This document shows positions 9,310-16,397 of a DNA stretch of 64,000 nucleotides, piece after piece (the stretch's first letter is position 1; each line of letters opens with the position of its first letter). The notes under the pieces were generated by a model that was not told where the DNA came from, did not search any database, and was given only the letters and a program-made list of their open reading frames with translations. The DNA comes from Wolinella sp052170135 (lineage in GTDB: Bacteria; Campylobacterota; Campylobacteria; Campylobacterales; Helicobacteraceae): the NCBI GenBank assembly GCA_052170135.1, contig JBQNBC010000005.1:1-64000 (forward strand), given 5' to 3'. A program made the translations under genes and the position numbers.

Positions 9310-11142
9310 ATGGAGAGTTTTATCGTCGGCACAGCTGGACATATCGACCATGGAAAAACAGCACTAATCCACGCACTCAATGGCTTTGATGGCGACACCA
9401 CACCAGAGGAGAAAAAGCGCGGAATCACCGCTGATTTAAGCTTTTCAAATCTACTTTTACGTGATAAAAATATCGCATTTATCGATGTACCAGGACATGA
9501 AAAGCTCATAAAAAATATGATTGCTGGTGCATTTGGCTTTAACTCTATGATGCTTGTAATTAGCGCGGTTGAAGGGATTAAACCGCAAACAATCGAGCAC
9601 TTACAGATCGCAAACTTGCTTGAGATTCCATCTCTTTTGATAATTATCACAAAGTGCGATCTTGTTGATGATGTACAACTAGAAACACGCAAAACAGAAG
9701 CACTTGAACTAGCGAAAAATATCGCACCAAACATAGCTTTGCACGATATTTTAGGCGTCTCAATACACGATAAAGAATCGCTTGAAGCACTCAAAGAATC
9801 ACTATATCATCTCAAAAAAAATAATCAAAAAGAGCTTGGATTCTTTCGCTATTACATCGATCGTGCATTTAGCATAAAGGGCGCTGGCTGTGTTGTTAGC
9901 GGGACTGTGCTAAGTGGCAAAGTAGAGCAAAATCAAAAAATTTGGTCATGCGAGCTACAAAGACTATTAAATGTGCGAGGAATCGAAGTGCATGGCGTAT
10001 TTAATAGTGAAGCACTACCTAGCGAGCGAGCAGCATTAAATCTAAGCGGAATAAGTCACACGGAGCTTGAGCGCGGTTTCCTACTTAGCCAAAAAGGCTA
10101 TTTGCGCGGATTTGATACGATTGACGTGGAGATTTTCGCACTTGAGGAGATCCCACATCAGCTCCAAGTGCAACTTTTTATCGGTTCTAGACGCGTAGAG
10201 GCGAGAATCCTCCGCCTCGATGAAGAATCAAAAAACAACAAGATTCTAGCTACATTAAAGTGCGATGACGAGCTTTTTAGCATTTTTGGAGAGCGATTTA
10301 TCTTACGTGAATGCGGTCGCACAATAGGTGGCGGACGCGTACTAAACCCAGTCGCCGAAGCGATGAAAAAACGCCAAAAAACTGATCTCCTCTCAGCACT
10401 GAGTAAGTTAGATTTTACACATGCTTTCACGATTCTTTTACAAGCACATAAGCGTGGCTTTGGAATTATTAGCGCTACACAGCGCTTCGCACTCACTCAA
10501 AGCGAGGCCTTAGAGATAGCAAAAAATCTCAAGAATGTCTTTGTTGATGAAGCAGAGCTCGTGATTTATCCACTTTCATCAAGGGAATTTGCGTGCGAAC
10601 AAATACGCGCTCTACTCGCTCGCAATAGACGCGCTCTACTCTCAAGTAGCTCACTCGCTCTAAAGATTCCTTGGGCAAGCAAGGCATTGTTAGATTCTGC
10701 GCTTGAAATTCTTAAAAAAGATGGTGAGCTGTGCTTTGAAAACGGTCTATACCTATCACCAAACTCTGGAATCTCAAACATAGATGAATATTTAGAACAG
10801 ACCATATATGCAATTCTAAAAGAGCAAGGAAATGCTCCACTTGCGCCATATAATATTTACGATTCTATCGATATTGATAGAAAAAGCGGCGATAATGCGC
10901 TAAAAGCTCTCACAAAAGCGCAAAAAGTTGTGCGCCTAGAGCACAATCTCTTTATAACAAGCGAATCTCTTTCAAAGATTCTTGAACTTATGAGAAATAT
11001 AATCCGAAATGAAGGCTATATCGAGATTGGAAACTTCAAAAACTACTTGCCACTTAGCCGTAAATACCTCATCTCATATTTAGAATATTTAGATAAATTT
11101 GGTGACATAAAAAAAGAGGGGAATCAAAGAACATTCCGCTAA
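9310..11142 (+). CDS. selB: Selenocysteine-specific elongation factor SelB
   Basis: GTPase that brings Sec-tRNA(Sec) to UGA codons marked by a SECIS hairpin. The 610 aa protein opens with the P-loop GHIDHGKT, then the switch motif DVPGHE near residue 58 and the base-recognition motif TKCD near residue 116. EF-Tu-like beta-barrel domains follow, then a C-terminal region (about residue 380 onward) of winged-helix repeats that would bind SECIS RNA. The ATG is preceded by AAGGAGAG. Length and motif order fit SelB fully. Confidence 0.97.
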   Translation: MESFIVGTAGHIDHGKTALIHALNGFDGDTTPEEKKRGITADLSFSNLLLRDKNIAFIDVPGHEKLIKNMIAGAFGFNSMMLVISAVEGIKPQTIEHLQIANLLEIPSLLIIITKCDLVDDVQLETRKTEALELAKNIAPNIALHDILGVSIHDKESLEALKESLYHLKKNNQKELGFFRYYIDRAFSIKGAGCVVSGTVLSGKVEQNQKIWSCELQRLLNVRGIEVHGVFNSEALPSERAALNLSGISHTELERGFLLSQKGYLRGFDTIDVEIFALEEIPHQLQVQLFIGSRRVEARILRLDEESKNNKILATLKCDDELFSIFGERFILRECGRTIGGGRVLNPVAEAMKKRQKTDLLSALSKLDFTHAFTILLQAHKRGFGIISATQRFALTQSEALEIAKNLKNVFVDEAELVIYPLSSREFACEQIRALLARNRRALLSSSSLALKIPWASKALLDSALEILKKDGELCFENGLYLSPNSGISNIDEYLEQTIYAILKEQGNAPLAPYNIYDSIDIDRKSGDNALKALTKAQKVVRLEHNLFITSESLSKILELMRNIIRNEGYIEIGNFKNYLPLSRKYLISYLEYLDKFGDIKKEGNQRTFR

Positions 11143-11165
11143 AAGCTATAAATTAGGAGAATCTA

Positions 11166-11963
11166 ATGCAAGAGGTGCTCAAAAAAATTTTTATACAAAA
11201 GTATGACGATGGAAGAATCGAGTCTGTCGATGATGTCACGATTCTTGAAAGTCGCGTATCTTTTTATCTAAATGGCGAAAAGATTATTTCAACAATGTGC
11301 ATCCCAGAAAACCAAGACGCCCACGCGGTTGGTTTCTTGATGAGTGAGGGCGTGATTGAAAGTCCAAAAGATATACACTCATTAGAAGTGGATAAAGACG
11401 GTACAAGCGTAAGAATCGAAGCAAAAATAAATGAAAAAAATCTAAAGCATCTATACAAAGAGAAAACTCTCGTCTCAGGATGTGGTGGTGGCATAACAGG
11501 AAACAATGAAAACAGCGTGGAAATTCCATTTAACACGAGTGATTTAGAGATAGAGGGTGGCAAGATTCTTGATTCTATTGCGAAGTTTTATAAAGAGAGT
11601 GAGTTATATCGCCTCACTGGCTGTGTCCATAAGGCTATGCTACTTTTTGACGATGGCACTGAAATAGTCGCGGAAGATATAGGACGACATAACGCAATCG
11701 ATAAGGTCGCTGGGCGCGCGCGCCTAGACAACAGGAAACTAGAGCGAGGAATCCTCTTAGTAAGTGGTCGCCTAAGCTCAGAAATGGTGATAAAAGCGAT
11801 CATGCACCGCATACCTATCGTAGTCTCACGTACTGCGCCGACATTCTTAGGTGTCAAAGTCGCACAAACACACGGAATCACACTAATTGGCTTTGCCAGA
11901 GGACACAGAATGAATATATACACTCATTCAAGTCGTATCATCGCCGAGAATGCACAAGAGTAG
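11166..11963 (+). CDS. fdhD: Formate dehydrogenase accessory sulfurtransferase FdhD
   Basis: Transfers sulfur from a cysteine desulfurase to the molybdenum cofactor of formate dehydrogenase. The 265 aa protein has the N-terminal block AHAVGFLMSEGVIE, the cysteine loop VSGCGGGITG with Cys106, and the conserved tail segments TGCVHKAML, EDIGRHNAIDK and SRTAPTFLGV. E. coli FdhD has a CxxC pair in this loop; here the second position is Gly, so only Cys106 can carry the persulfide. Its place directly after selAB suggests the target is a selenocysteine formate dehydrogenase. Confidence 0.95.
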   Translation: MQEVLKKIFIQKYDDGRIESVDDVTILESRVSFYLNGEKIISTMCIPENQDAHAVGFLMSEGVIESPKDIHSLEVDKDGTSVRIEAKINEKNLKHLYKEKTLVSGCGGGITGNNENSVEIPFNTSDLEIEGGKILDSIAKFYKESELYRLTGCVHKAMLLFDDGTEIVAEDIGRHNAIDKVAGRARLDNRKLERGILLVSGRLSSEMVIKAIMHRIPIVVSRTAPTFLGVKVAQTHGITLIGFARGHRMNIYTHSSRIIAENAQE

Positions 11964-11966
11964 AAA

Positions 11967-12359
11967 ATGCGCGCAAAAATAAAAATCTGGCTCGAAAACG
12001 ACAATGGTGAGATTCTCTTTGGCGAGGGCAAAACAAAACTACTAGAGACAATCAATGAGCTTGGCTCAATCTCAAAGGCAGCCCATGCCTGCAATATCGA
12101 ATACAAAAAAGCTTGGAATCACATCAAGTTAATCGAAGAAAAGATCAAAGATCCAATAATTATTCGTAAAAAAGGTGGAAAAGATGGTGGTGGCTCTGCT
12201 CTCACAGATAAGGGCAAAGAGCTAATCGCCGCCTATAAAGCCATACACAGCGAAATGGTAAGAATCTGTGACGAAAAGTATGGAGAGTTTTTTATCATCG
12301 ATGGCGAGCCTATCGTTTTTGCAGATGGCGAAAGCAACAAAGATACAAGAAAAAGCTAA
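11967..12359 (+). CDS. ModE-type winged-helix regulator (no molybdate-binding domains)
   Basis: A 130 aa protein matching the N-terminal DNA-binding domain of ModE: the helix-turn-helix lies in INELGSISKAAHACNIEYKKAWNH, followed by a GGKDGGGSALTDKG wing. The usual C-terminal molbindin (TOBE) repeats are missing; only about 30 residues follow the wing. It starts 3 bases after the fdhD stop. By family and context it probably controls molybdenum or formate dehydrogenase genes, but molybdate sensing would need another partner. That last point is inference. Confidence 0.85.
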   Translation: MRAKIKIWLENDNGEILFGEGKTKLLETINELGSISKAAHACNIEYKKAWNHIKLIEEKIKDPIIIRKKGGKDGGGSALTDKGKELIAAYKAIHSEMVRICDEKYGEFFIIDGEPIVFADGESNKDTRKS

Positions 12360-12405
12360 GGGATATTTCACAAGGCTTTAAATACAAGTATAAAAAGGAG
12401 GCAAA

Positions 12406-13500
12406 ATGATACGACTTGACCGCTTGCAAAATCCACCGCAAAAGCCACATTTAGCGGATATGTTACGAGTTGCATTCCCGGTTCCCTCAGCTATAGATCC
12501 AAAAGTATATCGTACGTACAAAACACAAGGCGAAGAACTATCTGGGCTATTTTTGGCTCAATCTGCGCTCGACTTCGACTACTCAAGTGGTAGATTCCTT
12601 GAACTATTTTTGGGATTAAGCGCACAAAATAGAGTTATATCAATCTCGCGCTCAATGCACTATAACGCCCTAGTAGCCGCGAGTACTGCACAAAATCTAG
12701 GTGTAAAAATTCACTGGATAACACCTAATAACAAGAGCGGAATCATAGAGTTAGAAGATATAGCTTGTGCTAGAAAAAGTGGAGCGGATACGTTTATATT
12801 GCCGCTTATTAACGCCGACTTGTTGACACAGAACAATATTATAGAGCTTGGATTCTCAGATAATGAGATGCTCATTCTAGATGCTAGCTACACCCTTGCA
12901 CTTGGTGCATTTCCGCTCGCGACACAATTTATAAAAAAATCACACACAAATTCTCCATCTTGGATCGATTCTTGCGATTTTACAGTGTATCAAAGTGCAT
13001 TCTTGATAAACGGGGAAACACTTGGGCTACCGCGTGGTTATGGTGCTATGATTTGTAATTTTGAGCAGACTTTACATACACCACTAATGCGTGAAAATAT
13101 CTTTAGCGCGCTTAAAATAGCACTCCTAGAAGCAAGAGAATCTAGCTCAGAAATAGACCAAAAAGAGCAATTTTTTACGCTTTTAAAAGAAAAACTGGGA
13201 GAATCTCTCACGCTATTTGCGCCAATAGAAAACAACGCACCAAATACCCTGGCGTTGCGTTTCTCAAATATAAGGGCGCGTGCGCTGATACAGTCGCTTC
13301 TTTTGGATAAAGTAATCGCGCTAAATGGTCAGGAGTGCTTATTTGGTCTTTCACGTCCTTCAAGCCTATTACAAAGCATGGGATATGACGAAGAGGAGGC
13401 GAGAGAACTTTTAAGCATTAGCTTTGAGCCACTTGATGATCTGGAAAATCTCACCTCGCTAATCGCCCTAAGATACAAACAAGTAAACATATATCTTTAA
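12406..13500 (+). CDS. NifS/IscS-like protein lacking the PLP lysine
   Basis: A 364 aa protein that aligns by eye along its length with class V aminotransferases of the cysteine desulfurase group. SMHYNALVAA matches the IscS TEH segment and ILDASYTLALGAFPL matches the PLP-ring Asp segment. NGQECLFGLSRPSSLLQSMG matches the catalytic-cysteine loop, placing Cys311 at the active Cys. At the site of the Schiff-base His-Lys pair, however, the residues are Ala198-Phe199, and the following GPKG is LPRG. PLP would therefore not be held covalently. GGAGG before the ATG and 46 bases from the modE-like stop place it in the fdhD/moeA operon. It may act as a sulfur carrier or scaffold rather than an enzyme. 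Confidence 0.75.
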   Translation: MIRLDRLQNPPQKPHLADMLRVAFPVPSAIDPKVYRTYKTQGEELSGLFLAQSALDFDYSSGRFLELFLGLSAQNRVISISRSMHYNALVAASTAQNLGVKIHWITPNNKSGIIELEDIACARKSGADTFILPLINADLLTQNNIIELGFSDNEMLILDASYTLALGAFPLATQFIKKSHTNSPSWIDSCDFTVYQSAFLINGETLGLPRGYGAMICNFEQTLHTPLMRENIFSALKIALLEARESSSEIDQKEQFFTLLKEKLGESLTLFAPIENNAPNTLALRFSNIRARALIQSLLLDKVIALNGQECLFGLSRPSSLLQSMGYDEEEARELLSISFEPLDDLENLTSLIALRYKQVNIYL

Positions 13501-13512
13501 ACAAGGAATCAC

Positions 13513-14751
13513 ATGAAAGCTTTAAAACTTTTAGAGGCAATCTCACTCATGCAAACACATACAAACGCTAGATTGCGCACACATGAATGTCACATTTTTG
13601 AGCTTTCTGGCAAAGTGCTAGCACACGATCTGTATTGTCAAAAGCCACTACCATCATTTGATAACTCTGCAATGGATGGGTATGCTATAAAACTTGCAGA
13701 TCTGGGCAAAAAAACACAAATTATTGGCAGGATTCTAGCTGGCGATCAGTGCGAAGAGAATCTAAAAGAGGGAAGTTGCTTTAAAGTCATGACTGGCGCG
13801 CCACTACCCATAGGTAGTGAAGCGGTAGTACCATTTGAATGTGCCACAGAAATTGGAGATTGCGCGCTTTTGCCACAAGATATAAAACGTGGGGCTAATA
13901 TTAAGATTCTAGGCGAGGAGCTGTCGCTTGGCGCACCACTACTTCGCGCTGGTGAACTATTAGATAGTAGTCATGTCGCCCTACTTGCATCACAAGGATT
14001 CTCTGTCATCCCTGTCTATGCGCCACTAAGAATCGGCGTATACTCAAGCGGAAATGAGCTAATTGAACCATGGCTACGCGCTAAGCCACACCAAATATAT
14101 AACTCAAACGCCTCGATGCTTTTTTCTATGCTCAGACAGTTTGGATTCTCTCCTGAATATTTAGGCGTACTGCCAGATAACCTTAATGAGCTACGCGCGG
14201 CCACTTCTAAATTTAGCATGTACGATGCGATTTTCACCACCGGCGGCGTAAGCAAAGGTGAGGCAGACTTCATGGAAAAAGCTCTAAGCGAGGCTGGCAT
14301 GGAAGTGCTATTTCATGGTGTAGATATCAAGCCAGGCAAACCAATGATGCTTGGAAGATTGGGTGAGACTACGATTCTTAACCTACCCGGGAATCCACTC
14401 GCCGCTACGGTAAATATGCACTACTTTGGAATACCGATGCTACGTAAATTACAAGGTGTGCGTGAGTGCCATCTAAACTTTAGCTACGCAATAAACGGCG
14501 CGCCACTCAAGCTAAAAGGTGGACGAATCAATCTAGTGCTTGGTGAGCTAAGAGATGGAAGATTCTTTGCTACTGATAATGGGAAATATGGCTCAGGTAT
14601 GCTAACACCACTCACAAAAAGTAATGCACTAATCATCTGCGATCACGACCTAGAGCTACTAGAAATCGGTGCACTAGTAAAAATAATCCCATACAACATG
14701 ACATTAAGTACTAATAGGTGCAACTTCATAAACACAAAGGAGCAAAGATGA
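13513..14751 (+). CDS. moeA: Molybdopterin molybdenumtransferase
   Basis: Inserts molybdate into adenylylated molybdopterin, completing the molybdenum cofactor. The 412 aa protein has the MoeA blocks DNSAMDGYAI near residue 50, VMTGAPLP near 94, TTGGVSKGEADF near 240, KPGKPMMLG near 275 and NLPGNPLA near 293. It begins 12 bases after the NifS-like gene and overlaps the next gene by an ATGA junction. Cluster membership suits supply of cofactor to formate dehydrogenase. Confidence 0.96.
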   Translation: MKALKLLEAISLMQTHTNARLRTHECHIFELSGKVLAHDLYCQKPLPSFDNSAMDGYAIKLADLGKKTQIIGRILAGDQCEENLKEGSCFKVMTGAPLPIGSEAVVPFECATEIGDCALLPQDIKRGANIKILGEELSLGAPLLRAGELLDSSHVALLASQGFSVIPVYAPLRIGVYSSGNELIEPWLRAKPHQIYNSNASMLFSMLRQFGFSPEYLGVLPDNLNELRAATSKFSMYDAIFTTGGVSKGEADFMEKALSEAGMEVLFHGVDIKPGKPMMLGRLGETTILNLPGNPLAATVNMHYFGIPMLRKLQGVRECHLNFSYAINGAPLKLKGGRINLVLGELRDGRFFATDNGKYGSGMLTPLTKSNALIICDHDLELLEIGALVKIIPYNMTLSTNRCNFINTKEQR

Positions 14752-15164
14752 AAAAGATACTTTTAGCAGTCGATGACACAGATGCTTGCGTACATGCGGC
14801 TGAGTATATTTTAGAAATGTTTGGCAAAGATTCAGACTGCTCAATAACATTAATCCATGCAAAGCCAGAGATAGTACTCTATGGTGAAATAATGCTCACA
14901 TCATACGATGAGATAGAGCTCAAAGAGCAAGAGCGTGTCAAGAATCTAGTCGATAACTTTACTACATTATTTACTAGTCGTGGAGTAAATCCATATGTCA
15001 TAATTAAGCATGGCGAGCCAGTAGAAATGGTACTAGAAGAGGCGAAAGAACACAATCTGCTAGTAATAGGCGAGAGCGAAAACTCGTTGTTAAATAAGTT
15101 TTTTACTTCCAATCAAGACAGCTTTATACAAAAAGCCCCAATCCCGTTACTAATCGTAAAATAG
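14748..15164 (+). CDS. Universal stress protein, UspA family
   Basis: A 138 aa single-domain Usp. It begins KKILLAVDDTDACVHAAEYI and has the ATP-binding-type tail PIPLLIVK; the middle GES motif lies near residue 107. The start is the ATG at 14748 that overlaps the moeA stop, giving translational coupling. An in-frame start 30 bases upstream lies inside moeA and would add a non-family N-terminus. Partner or stress signal cannot be told from sequence. Confidence 0.88.
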   Translation: MKKILLAVDDTDACVHAAEYILEMFGKDSDCSITLIHAKPEIVLYGEIMLTSYDEIELKEQERVKNLVDNFTTLFTSRGVNPYVIIKHGEPVEMVLEEAKEHNLLVIGESENSLLNKFFTSNQDSFIQKAPIPLLIVK

Positions 15165-15252
15165 GTCATGGTTTTGCGATAGCTTCCCACTTGCACGGGA
15201 ATCTAGCTATGTAAAAATGCTTAATCGGGCTTAAAAAATCCAGCTATAAAAT

Positions 15253-15282
15253 CTACAAATACCGACATATTCGTATTTGTAG
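15253..15282. terminator. 10-bp perfect inverted repeat, possible terminator of the sel/fdh cluster
   Basis: CTACAAATAC at 15253-15262 pairs exactly with GTATTTGTAG at 15273-15282 around a 10-base loop, 89 bases after the usp stop. There is no strong T-run behind it, so it could be a stem that protects mRNA ends or a factor-assisted terminator rather than a classic one. Confidence 0.4.
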
Positions 15283-15487
15283 GTATATTCAAACACAAAA
15301 AAATAGGAAATCCACTCTCTTATATCTGCAAACTAAAATAAGATATTTAAGCTTTTTTATAGCTTTTGATACTCAACATAAGATCGGAACTCATTTATAA
15401 ATTTTACAAAAAGTATCACTTGAATTTTAACCCCCGATAAAATGGATATTTTTACAATATAAAGCAAAGAATCCAAAGCTTAAATAT

Positions 15488-15506
15488 ATGTAACTTTTGG
15501 TTACAT
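15488..15506. promoter_or_regulatory. Operator-like palindrome upstream of frdC
   Basis: ATGTAAC (15488-15494) and GTTACAT (15500-15506) form a perfect 7-bp inverted repeat with a 5-base centre. It lies 116 bases before the frdC start and about 54 bases before the TATTAT box, a position suited to a dimeric activator or repressor. The regulator is unknown. Confidence 0.4.
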
Positions 15507-15621
15507 AAACCTCTAAAAAATATGAAAAATACGTTATTAACAAAGCTCATTAAAATGGCTATTATTTCGTCACGTTAAGGGCTCAATCCTTAGCAAATCT
15601 ACAACTGCACAGGGGAAACAG

Positions 15622-16392
15622 ATGACAAACGAGAGCATCTTAGAAAGCTACTCTGGCGTAACTCCAGAGAGAAAAAAAAGCAGAAATCCTGCTAGATGGG
15701 ATCGGTGGCAGAGCATTACAGGGCTCATTTTGGCTCTATTTATTATCTTTCACATGATGTTTACATCTTCGATTCTATTTGGCGAAGAGACGTTTAATTG
15801 GGTGGTAAAGCAAGCGGAAGCAGACTTCCTTTTTGAGGGTGGATTGCCAATTATTACAGAGCTTATTACCCTATTTATCTTTATCACTTTCATTGCGCAT
15901 GCTTTTTTGGCTATGCGAAAATTCCCAGCGAATTATCGACAATACATCACTTTTATCACGCATAGAAGCCTCATGAAGCACTGTGATACGACACTTTGGT
16001 GGGTACAGTTTTTGACCGGATTCCTGCTCTTTTTCATGGGGAGCGCACATCTTGTGACGATTCTCTTTAATGTCGAAACTATCAGTGCGACCTCTGCAGC
16101 ATATCGATTCGTCCACGGAGGACTGGAGTATTTCTATCTAGTACTACTCGCAGTTATGGTGCTACACGCAGGAATTGGACTCTATCGCTTGGTTATGAAG
16201 TGGATTCCTCTCGAAGCAGAAAATAAAAAGGCAATGGACGCGAGAATTAGGGGTGTTAAAATTAAAGTATTCACCTTTTTTGGCGTGCTAGCACTCATCG
16301 CATTATGCGCTGATTTTATATATATAAGCCTAGGAAAATCTCTCACAAAAGAGCAAGTGAATTCATATATTGAAAAGACTATGGAAAGGTAG
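15622..16392 (+). CDS. frdC: Fumarate reductase cytochrome b subunit
   Basis: Diheme membrane anchor of menaquinol:fumarate reductase, 256 aa as in Wolinella succinogenes. Five hydrophobic helices are visible. The four axial heme histidines fall exactly at His44, His93, His143 and His182. Glu66, the menaquinol-site residue, is kept. The transmembrane proton-pathway residue Glu180 of W. succinogenes is Val180 here (codon GTG at 16159-16161). AGGGGA precedes the ATG. It is the first gene of frdCAB, in the Campylobacterota order. Confidence 0.97.
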   Translation: MTNESILESYSGVTPERKKSRNPARWDRWQSITGLILALFIIFHMMFTSSILFGEETFNWVVKQAEADFLFEGGLPIITELITLFIFITFIAHAFLAMRKFPANYRQYITFITHRSLMKHCDTTLWWVQFLTGFLLFFMGSAHLVTILFNVETISATSAAYRFVHGGLEYFYLVLLAVMVLHAGIGLYRLVMKWIPLEAENKKAMDARIRGVKIKVFTFFGVLALIALCADFIYISLGKSLTKEQVNSYIEKTMER

Positions 16393-16397
16393 GAAGC

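Larger units (their letters stand above)
15165..15621. other. 457-base intergenic region upstream of frdCAB
   Basis: No open frame is supported here. It contains a 10-bp perfect stem at 15253-15282 and a 7-bp operator-like palindrome at 15488-15506, both listed separately. A TATTAT box at 15560-15565 could serve as the -10 of the frd promoter, about 57 bases before the frdC ATG. Most of the region is AT-rich. Confidence 0.6.
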
